Of a stretch of 42,130 nt of DNA, positions 31,677-38,039 are shown piece by piece. The position numbers and the translations under genes are program-made. The stretch lies in contig JAFYHU010000082.1 of assembly GCA_017538965.1 (NCBI GenBank), forward strand, positions 1-42,130, given 5' to 3'. Origin of the DNA: Oscillospiraceae bacterium (GTDB lineage: Bacteria > Bacillota > Clostridia > Oscillospirales > Oscillospiraceae). The notes beneath the pieces are model-generated. The model had not been told where the DNA came from and searched no databases. It saw nothing but the letters and a program-made list of their open reading frames with translations. Every line of letters starts with the position of its first letter. Positions within the stretch are counted from its first letter, which is position 1.

Positions 31677-32676
31677 TATTTACAAGAAGATACTCGACGA
31701 TATCTCTCAACGGAAGGATTTCCCCGGCTCTCATGCTTCCCGTCTGATTACGTATAAGGGTGGAAACCATATCGTATTCTCCATAAATGTGATTTCCGGG
31801 CTACGAGAGGCCTTTATCGCATTGGATGAACTACCAGACCATATTGATTTTCCCAAGTGGCATGGGATCGCAATTGATGTTGTGCAGCTGCCGGCCTATG
31901 GTGATAAGCATTATATACGATTTGTTCAGCTACCCCAAAGTGCTGACCACATCTTTGAAATCGTCATTGAGGATCTCCGCGTGTCGGTGGAAGCCCTCGG
32001 CTGTATGGAGGCCACACTATCCACAGTGTATGCCATCCTTCTGAAATGGAAGAGATTCTTCCAAGCAGAAAGAGATCCGCTGATGTCCGATGAGCTTCAG
32101 GAAGGCCTTTACGGCGAACTCCTATTTCTGGCCTGGGCCATTACGAATACTGGGACAAGCGCCGTTTCTTGCTGGACAGGCGGAGCCAGAGAAACACACG
32201 ATTTTTATTTTGCCACACATGCCGTTGAAGTAAAAACGACTTCAAAAAAGGAACCATATTACGCGACGATAAGCAGCGAATACCAGCTTGACAACAGCGA
32301 TATCCCGGGTAGACTTTTCTTGTGCTTTTATGCGCTACGTAAAAGCAGCAGTTCCGGAGAACGGCTTCCAGAGATCGTTCAAAGGATCCGGGATATGCTG
32401 GTTGACGATCCCAGTGCAAAAATGCTCTTTGATGACAAGCTGATTCAATATGGCTACTTTGATGCCGCCGCAGAAATGTATACTACCGGCTTCCACCGGC
32501 GTGAGCAGTACTGCTTTGAAATAACTGAGCTCACTCCCCGGATAATACGTTCCATGTATAAGCCTGGCGTGGCCAAAGTCGCATATGAACTGTCAATCGC
32601 ACAATGTCTTCCATGCGCTATTGCCATCGAGAATTTATCTCAAGCCATCACGAGAGGTTGTGATCAGATATGCTGA
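31660..32676 (+). CDS. PD-(D/E)XK nuclease-like protein
   Basis: The start is set at the third in-frame ATG (31660), with GGAGA at suitable distance; starts at 31636 or 31651 are possible. The 338 aa protein has the nuclease core GLYGELLFL (Glu153), HDFYF (Asp181) and the catalytic AVEVKTTS (E190, K192), as in the PD-(D/E)XK motif family found with Z1 and AIPR genes. It is the likely cleavage subunit. It overlaps the next gene by seven bases. Confidence 0.85.
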   Translation: MSFTTDIYKKILDDISQRKDFPGSHASRLITYKGGNHIVFSINVISGLREAFIALDELPDHIDFPKWHGIAIDVVQLPAYGDKHYIRFVQLPQSADHIFEIVIEDLRVSVEALGCMEATLSTVYAILLKWKRFFQAERDPLMSDELQEGLYGELLFLAWAITNTGTSAVSCWTGGARETHDFYFATHAVEVKTTSKKEPYYATISSEYQLDNSDIPGRLFLCFYALRKSSSSGERLPEIVQRIRDMLVDDPSAKMLFDDKLIQYGYFDAAAEMYTTGFHRREQYCFEITELTPRIIRSMYKPGVAKVAYELSIAQCLPCAIAIENLSQAITRGCDQIC

Positions 32677-34454
32677 ACAGTAAAATACTCGAGTTTTACA
32701 CTGACCTGAGAGATGAAGTGATGGAAGGTGTAAAAAATAGAGATTATGAGTCCACAAATGCGGCCTTCAAGAACGTATTCCTGTCGTACTTGCTGGAGAC
32801 AGGAGAAACAGTTCTCTCAGACTGTCAGTTTGTTGATTTCAAGAAGGATGCCGACAAGATCCGCCTTGACGGCTACGCATTCAGCGATTACTTTAACTCC
32901 CTTACTCTGCTCGTCAGCCTATTCGAACCCAAGCCTGTGCCCGGAACCATTCGTAAGACTGAGATAGAAAAGCAGCTGAAGAAAGCACTCAAATTTTATA
33001 AGAGCTGTGCAACGGACTATTTTCAGGAAATCGAAGAGTCCGGAGAGGGTTACCAGGCGTATGAATTTATCGATACACACAAGAAAGATATTGAGTCCGT
33101 CACAATTGTTTTAATCACTAACAATGAGGCAATCCCCTTTGTCCCGGAAGATAACAAAGCCGGTAGAATTCCCATCAAATATGATGTGTGGGATATTGAG
33201 CGCCTGTATAATGCTGTCTTTACCGGAGAAAACGTATACCGCCCCACTACGATCAAACTCAAGAGCAAATACAAATCCCCGTTAACTATGATCCGTGTTC
33301 CTGCCGAGAATGAAATCTACGATTGCTTTGTCGGTATCATTTCTGGTCAGACGCTCGCCTCCGTATATAAAGACGAAGGACAGGATCTGATTCAGAAGAA
33401 CGTACGTTCCTTCCTGCAGGCAACGGGAAAGGTCAATAAAGGCATAAAAAATTCTCTGGCGAAAAACCCAGAGATGTTTATGGCATACAACAACGGTATA
33501 TCGACGATTGCGGACAGTATTACAATTGACGAAGCCCTATCATCTGATTCTGTTGTGACCATTAACGATATTACCGGATGGCAGATCGTTAACGGCGGTC
33601 AGACCACGGCATCTATCTATAATGCCATGCAATCGAAGCTCCCTCTCGGTGATGTCTTCGTCCAAATCAAACTAACCGTTTTGAAGCAACATAGCAATGA
33701 TGAAGAGATCATCCATAACATTTCCCAGTATGCTAACAGTCAAAACAAGATCAACATGTCTGACTTCAACGCAAACGATCCCTATCACGTCAATATGGAG
33801 AGGATCTCCCGAACTACATATATTCCCGTAGAACGCGGAAAAGGCACGGAACAGTGGTTCTATGAGCGTGCCAGGGGCCAGTATCTGGTCGAGGTAAATC
33901 GTCAGCCTACGCCGTCTGCCAAAAAGCAGTTCCAGGCCAGATGTCCGAAGAGTAGGTGCATTTCCAAAACTGTTGCTGCAAAATGCGTTATGGCCTGGAA
34001 GGGCTACCCTAATATTGTCAGCAAAGGCCTTGAAACGAATTTCGTGTTTTTCTCCGAGAAAATACAAAGTGGTGAGATCCCGCCCCCGTCAACAGCAGGC
34101 TATATTGAAATGATTTCTACAGTGATTCTGTTTAATACCTGCGATAAGATCATAAACAACTTGAATTATGGCGGGTTTAAGGCTCAGCAGGATTACTATA
34201 CCGTTGCTCTTCTGGGGAAATACTATAGTGATTTGGTCAATTTCCAACGTATCTGGGAAAAGCAAGCCCTTAATGATGAGCTTGTCACTATCATCCCCAT
34301 TCTTGCAGATTTTGTATGGGATCACTTTCAGAACCCAACCGTTCCTGGTGTGAACATCGGCCAATGGTGTAAAAAAGAAGACTGCTGGGAGTTGCTTCAA
34401 GAGAGATTCGAAGGCAGCGAAATCTATAAGAACAGGAAGATAGAGAATGTATAA
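32670..34454 (+). CDS. AIPR (abortive infection phage resistance) family protein
   Basis: The 594 aa protein has the AIPR signature region FMAYNNGIST (near 270), WQIVNGGQTTASIYNA, VQIKLTVLKQ and NISQYANSQNKINMSDF. AIPR proteins were named from plasmid abortive-infection genes and recur in MORC/Z1 restriction operons; the molecular role is unclear. The N-terminal 200 residues resemble a nuclease-fold region but the catalytic residues could not be fixed. It overlaps the methyltransferase gene by eight bases. Confidence 0.87.
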   Translation: MLNSKILEFYTDLRDEVMEGVKNRDYESTNAAFKNVFLSYLLETGETVLSDCQFVDFKKDADKIRLDGYAFSDYFNSLTLLVSLFEPKPVPGTIRKTEIEKQLKKALKFYKSCATDYFQEIEESGEGYQAYEFIDTHKKDIESVTIVLITNNEAIPFVPEDNKAGRIPIKYDVWDIERLYNAVFTGENVYRPTTIKLKSKYKSPLTMIRVPAENEIYDCFVGIISGQTLASVYKDEGQDLIQKNVRSFLQATGKVNKGIKNSLAKNPEMFMAYNNGISTIADSITIDEALSSDSVVTINDITGWQIVNGGQTTASIYNAMQSKLPLGDVFVQIKLTVLKQHSNDEEIIHNISQYANSQNKINMSDFNANDPYHVNMERISRTTYIPVERGKGTEQWFYERARGQYLVEVNRQPTPSAKKQFQARCPKSRCISKTVAAKCVMAWKGYPNIVSKGLETNFVFFSEKIQSGEIPPPSTAGYIEMISTVILFNTCDKIINNLNYGGFKAQQDYYTVALLGKYYSDLVNFQRIWEKQALNDELVTIIPILADFVWDHFQNPTVPGVNIGQWCKKEDCWELLQERFEGSEIYKNRKIENV

Positions 34455-36042
34455 AACCGTTGACTTGTTCGCCGGTGCAGGCGGTCTAAGCCTCGGTTTC
34501 CAGTTGACTGAGGCATTTGAGATAGTCGCTGCTGCGGAGAACAACCCAAACGCTTTAAAAACATATAAGCGTAATCACCCTAAGACCAAGCTGTATAAAG
34601 ATGTCAGGACAATCAAATACGGGAAGCTGCAAAAGGATCTTGGCCCTATTGATGTTGTAATCGGCGGTCCTCCCTGCCAGGGCTTTTCGAATGCCAACCG
34701 GCAAAAAGCACAGGCGATCAGCCAAAATAACACCCTTGTGAAAGCTTATGTGAAGGCCATACAGAAACTTCAACCCAAAGTGTTCGTCATGGAAAACGTG
34801 AGCATGATCAAGTCGGACACGCATCGTTTTTATTGTGCAGGCGGTGATGAGGCAATGATCAAAGAGTTAGGGCTGGGGCTTATTGAGCACAAAGCTGTAT
34901 TAACAGAAAAATTCCCCGGCTTGGATGAGTTGTCCACGTTGCTTCAGAATGCCTTATCATTGTATTCTCAGTATCTTTGGCCTGAAGCGATATACAACGA
35001 TATCAATGTTCTGTACAAGCGAAAGCACAACATTGAGAAGCTGAAAGCCTCTGCTGACAAGCGAAAAGCACGATTGAGCCGGTTCATAGAAAAAACGCAT
35101 CTTGCTTACCCTCATGATGAGATCACGAATCGTTTCGTCGCGGTTTTCAAGGCAATCAAGCAGTACTATGAAAATGGTGATACAGACGCCATGGTCGAGA
35201 CTTTGGAGCCTGCGGTTTCCTTGCAACGAATGTTTCGTCACTACAAGGAACTACACGACAACGATATTACCATTAACGGCTTTGATTTCACTAATGGCGT
35301 ATGCGCGCTCGTTAAATCCTATTCTGTCATTGATTATATAAAGAAATCCCTTGGCGACGGACATGGGCCATATCATATAGATGAAAAAGTTCTGAATGCT
35401 ATTGATTATGGTGTACCACAATATAGAGAGCGTTTTATATTATTTGGGAGCCGTATCGGTCCTGTTCCTGCTTTTCCAGAAAAGACTGTGCTTTCCGAAC
35501 ACTATCGTACAGTTAAGGATGCCATTGGTGATATTGAGGATATTGAGCCGAGCCAAGATCCTCAAAAAGCCATCTTCCCGTTAAAACCAATAGAGTTTCC
35601 TGAAGGAAGTTTCCTCGCATATGCCCGAGATAGTAAGCAATTATACAATCATTTCAACACAAGCACCAGTAAAGTTGCTCAGGAGAGGTATGATGCACTT
35701 GAAGAAGGTGGTAACTTCCTTTCTCTTCCGGATGAGCTGAAAAGCACATATTCCGATGCAAAACGGACACAGAGCACCATCTATTGGAAGTTGAAATATA
35801 ATCAACCGTCTAACACAGTAGTAAATGTGCGAAAATCTATGTGGGTTCATCCTAAGCACAATCGTGCGCTCAGTGTGCGGGAGGCAGCAAGATTACAGTC
35901 TTTCCCTGATAGCTTTCGGTTCTGCGGCCCAAAAGATTCGCAGTATCAGCAGGTTGGAAACGCCGTTCCCCCGCTGTTTGCAAAGGAGATAGCTAAGAGC
36001 ATTGCTACATATCTTGATGGTTTTAACGATCAGACAAGATAA
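34447..36042 (+). CDS. DNA (cytosine-5) methyltransferase
   Basis: This is a C5 methyltransferase of 531 aa with all main motifs: DLFAGAGGLSLGF (I, 5-17), GGPPCQGFS (IV, about 74-82, catalytic Cys), VMENVSM (VI), PQYRERFILFGSR (VIII), LSVREAARLQSFPD (IX) and QVGNAVPP (X). An insert of about 170 residues between motifs VI and VIII, with a coiled-coil-like Lys-rich stretch, is longer than in simple Dcm-type enzymes. It is the last gene of the five-gene operon and should protect host DNA at the system's target; the site cannot be predicted. Confidence 0.93.
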   Translation: MYKTVDLFAGAGGLSLGFQLTEAFEIVAAAENNPNALKTYKRNHPKTKLYKDVRTIKYGKLQKDLGPIDVVIGGPPCQGFSNANRQKAQAISQNNTLVKAYVKAIQKLQPKVFVMENVSMIKSDTHRFYCAGGDEAMIKELGLGLIEHKAVLTEKFPGLDELSTLLQNALSLYSQYLWPEAIYNDINVLYKRKHNIEKLKASADKRKARLSRFIEKTHLAYPHDEITNRFVAVFKAIKQYYENGDTDAMVETLEPAVSLQRMFRHYKELHDNDITINGFDFTNGVCALVKSYSVIDYIKKSLGDGHGPYHIDEKVLNAIDYGVPQYRERFILFGSRIGPVPAFPEKTVLSEHYRTVKDAIGDIEDIEPSQDPQKAIFPLKPIEFPEGSFLAYARDSKQLYNHFNTSTSKVAQERYDALEEGGNFLSLPDELKSTYSDAKRTQSTIYWKLKYNQPSNTVVNVRKSMWVHPKHNRALSVREAARLQSFPDSFRFCGPKDSQYQQVGNAVPPLFAKEIAKSIATYLDGFNDQTR

Positions 36043-36045
36043 TAC

Positions 36046-36082
36046 GGAGCTCCTCAAATTCTGAATTTGAGGGGCTCCATTT
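36046..36082 (+). terminator. Terminator of the defence operon
   Basis: GGAGCTCCTCAAATT (36046-36060) and AATTTGAGGGGCTCC (36064-36078) form a long stem around CTG, followed by ATTTCTATT. It may also end the leftward operon at 36083. Confidence 0.8.
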
Positions 36083-36289
36083 CTATTCAATGAATTGAAT
36101 TCTGTCGAGGACAGTTTCTTTACCTCCAGAAAAAATGAGAAGAACTATTTCGCAATATAGGTGTGAATCATCATCTCTAAACAATGAAAAATGGTATTCA
36201 GCATCTTCTTTTACAAAGTAATAGTATTCTTCATTTCGTTTAAATCTATCTTTGACGAACCTTACAGTGAAAATATCCACAATATGCAC
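36083..36289 (-). CDS. Small protein, last gene of the leftward operon (68 aa)
   Basis: The product begins at a GTG four bases after the stop of the membrane protein (MHIVDIFTVRFVKDRF) and ends VLDRIQFIE. It is beta-rich with aromatic residues (EEYYYFVKEDAEYHF). AAGG lies directly before the GTG and is too close, so translation would depend on coupling. AT-rich compared with its upstream neighbours, which may place it on the island side of the junction. No family recognised. Confidence 0.5.
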   Translation of the reverse strand: MHIVDIFTVRFVKDRFKRNEEYYYFVKEDAEYHFSLFRDDDSHLYCEIVLLIFSGGKETVLDRIQFIE

Positions 36290-36293
36290 CTTG

Positions 36294-36782
36294 TTACTTG
36301 CTCAAAATGCCGAGCTTACCATTCAAACATTGCATTACACTGATTGCATAGTATCTCGGAATCACTTGTACCCCATCACGCTCATAAACGGGAAAATGCC
36401 GGGAGAGGTAGATTGCAACAGTATCACCGACCTGAACTGAGGGGACGGGAAATGACGGACGAAGCATTATGATCCGGTTCTCGAGCGAGACATATATGGC
36501 TGCCATGCGTCTGCGAAACAGCGTCTTCTCTATCGCAGAGCAGGTTCCCCGCAAACAGATGCAGTTGCCGCTTGCCCAATCGGAAAAAAGAACGCTCCCG
36601 GCAAAGAGACTATATACCATGCTTATAAGAGGTGGGATCGCAAGCCGAATACCGGTAGAAATAATCATACAGACAATAAACAATATCGCGTTGATAAGCG
36701 CGGCAAGCAGCCGAAAGACCAGCACACGCCTAAGAGGCTCTGGCAGAGAGAAAAACTGCTCTCGAAGCGATGAAAGCTTCAT
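36294..36782 (-). CDS. Membrane protein with C-terminal beta domain (162 aa)
   Basis: Two hydrophobic helices lie at about residues 20-42 and 46-66, followed by a soluble region that looks like an all-beta domain (AAIYVSLENRIIMLRPSF, then VQVGDTVAIYLS). The start overlaps the upstream stop (ATGA). No family recognised. The gene sits in a leftward operon headed by a tail-anchored zinc-ribbon protein; both have membrane segments, so they may act together. Confidence 0.7.
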   Translation of the reverse strand: MKLSSLREQFFSLPEPLRRVLVFRLLAALINAILFIVCMIISTGIRLAIPPLISMVYSLFAGSVLFSDWASGNCICLRGTCSAIEKTLFRRRMAAIYVSLENRIIMLRPSFPVPSVQVGDTVAIYLSRHFPVYERDGVQVIPRYYAISVMQCLNGKLGILSK

Positions 36783-37330
36783 ATCAGGACGAGCCTCTTG
36801 CAGCGGAGAAGGTACAGCAACATATTTACCACATGATCCCGGTAAGCTGCGCTCTCCATTTGCTGCTCCAGAAGATTATCCTGGATGCTGTTCGTCATGT
36901 AGATCAGGCTCACAAGCTTATGCCTGTTTTCCACACCCAGCAGGCTTTTTGCCGGAGCGATCCGGTGTTCTGCCAGATAGACCAGCTCAGCGACCGACAG
37001 TCGCAGCCCGGCCTTTTCAAGCCAGGTCAGGGTCGCGGATGCCTGCCAGCGCAGCGGGATGCGGGTGTAGCTCTCCACAGGGCAGCAGATACAGCGGGTG
37101 AATACACGGTAGCGAGAGAGGGGGCAATCATCTTCCTCTGTTTCAATCAAGCCCATTCGACGGAGATGTTCTACCTCACGGGAGTACGGTGTCATAGAAA
37201 AGTCTCTGGAGCCGTCGAGCCAGATGGCAGCCTCCAGTTCGGTCAGGGTAAAAACTCTTCCACAGTGATTGATCAACAGCAATTGTTCCGTGGAGTTCGG
37301 AAGAACAGTACCTTTTGAAATATACAGCAT
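36779..37330 (-). CDS. Winged-helix-like protein (183 aa)
   Basis: The start is the ATG at 37330 (MLYISKGTVLPNS), nine bases after GAGGTG; a GTG three codons upstream is too close. Residues about 28-65 (FTLTELEAAIWLDGSR to HLRRMGLIETEEDD) have the pattern of a winged helix-turn-helix. A pair CICC near residue 80 could bind metal. The rest is helical, with VNMLLYLLRCKRLVLI at the end. It could be a DNA-binding regulator of its own operon. No established family recognised. Confidence 0.65.
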   Translation of the reverse strand: MLYISKGTVLPNSTEQLLLINHCGRVFTLTELEAAIWLDGSRDFSMTPYSREVEHLRRMGLIETEEDDCPLSRYRVFTRCICCPVESYTRIPLRWQASATLTWLEKAGLRLSVAELVYLAEHRIAPAKSLLGVENRHKLVSLIYMTNSIQDNLLEQQMESAAYRDHVVNMLLYLLRCKRLVLI

Positions 37331-37398
37331 TACATTCACCTCATAAAATGATTTTTCACCTCCATTACACGGTCGAAATTTGAAAAGTGCAACATCGC

Positions 37399-37833
37399 TC
37401 AGAGATAAAGCAGCGCAACGACGCAGATTGTCACGATAACAAGCATTGCGGCCAGCAGAATCGCTATTTTTTTCATTGTTCGGGTATCAAGCGCCTGACG
37501 GTATTCGCCGCTGTCGCTCGGCAACACGTCGTCATAGTAGCCGTCGTATAGGGAATCATCACGGGGAGGCCTGCCCGGCATGCGCTTTCGGGGAGAGCTT
37601 GGCAGCCTCTCTGCATTCGTTTTCTCCGGTGCTTTACGTTTGCGGTTCGATTTGTTATCATTCTCGGAACTTATTCGCCGATCAGTGACAATCAACGGCT
37701 TTTTTCCGGACTTGCTTTGAATCTCATGCTTGCCGACGCTGGGTCTGGGAGCAGGCAGGGGAGCGGTACAGGCCGGGCAGCGGACAGCAGAGCGGTTTTT
37801 TATCCTTGCTCCGCATTCAGGGCATCTTTTCAT
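37399..37833 (-). CDS. Tail-anchored zinc-ribbon protein (144 aa)
   Basis: An N-terminal zinc ribbon (CPEC at 4-7, CPAC at 19-22) leads through about 90 residues of basic, Pro/Ser-rich disordered sequence to one C-terminal transmembrane helix (IAILLAAMLVIVTICVVALL). GAAGGAGGATTTCC precedes the ATG. It is a common design in Firmicutes with unknown function. It heads the leftward operon and is transcribed from a promoter set right on a terminator hairpin. Confidence 0.75.
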   Translation of the reverse strand: MKRCPECGARIKNRSAVRCPACTAPLPAPRPSVGKHEIQSKSGKKPLIVTDRRISSENDNKSNRKRKAPEKTNAERLPSSPRKRMPGRPPRDDSLYDGYYDDVLPSDSGEYRQALDTRTMKKIAILLAAMLVIVTICVVALLYL

Positions 37834-37855
37834 GGAAATCCTCCTTCAGACAATA

Positions 37856-37886
37856 AAAATGCAGTGGGATCGAAAGATCCCACTGC
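37856..37886 (-). terminator. Leader hairpin/attenuator before the zinc-ribbon gene
   Basis: GCAGTGGGATC (37886-37876 on minus) pairs perfectly with GATCCCACTGC (37871-37861) around TTTC, followed by ATTTTTATT. It begins about 12 bases after the -10 box, so most transcripts would end almost at once unless read-through occurs. Confidence 0.75.
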
Positions 37887-37897
37887 CGGATAGAAGC

Positions 37898-37926
37898 ATT
37901 ATAGCACGGAAGGATTCCCGTGTCAG
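37898..37926 (-). promoter_or_regulatory. Promoter of the zinc-ribbon operon
   Basis: CTGACA (37926-37921), 17 bp, TATAAT (37903-37898) on the minus strand. The -35 abuts the first of three GTGCCA repeats. Confidence 0.7.
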
Positions 37927-37953
37927 TGCCATGAAGGTGCCAAAAAAGTGCCA
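37926..37953. repeat. Three phased GTGCCA repeats
   Basis: GTGCCA occurs at 37926-37931, 37937-37942 and 37948-37953, exactly 11 bases apart, one helical turn. They lie between the divergent zinc-ribbon and recD2 genes, next to the -35 of one and upstream of the -10 of the other. AGTGCCAT also forms an attenuator arm in both other leftward operons. Confidence 0.6.
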
Positions 37954-37970
37954 TCTTTCACAAAAGCTGG

Positions 37971-37999
37971 TAGAAATCCAAAGCTGTATCGTATATAAT
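37971..37999 (+). promoter_or_regulatory. Likely promoter of the recD2 gene
   Basis: TATAAT at 37994-37999 is clear; the -35 position (TAGAAA, 17 bp upstream) is poor, as for a promoter that needs an activator. The GTGCCA repeats end 17 bases before it. Confidence 0.4.
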
Positions 38000-38039
38000 C
38001 GGCATGTATCATGAAGTCCACGGGGAAGGAGGCGGACAC

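Noticed and set aside
36046-36078. Long stem after the methyltransferase as an attachment site
   Set aside because: It has the exact place and T-rich tail of a terminator, and no second copy was noticed at the left island edge.
37926-37953. Phased GTGCCA repeats as a CRISPR or replication origin
   Set aside because: Repeats are only six bases, three in number, with no spacers of CRISPR length and no initiator gene beside them.
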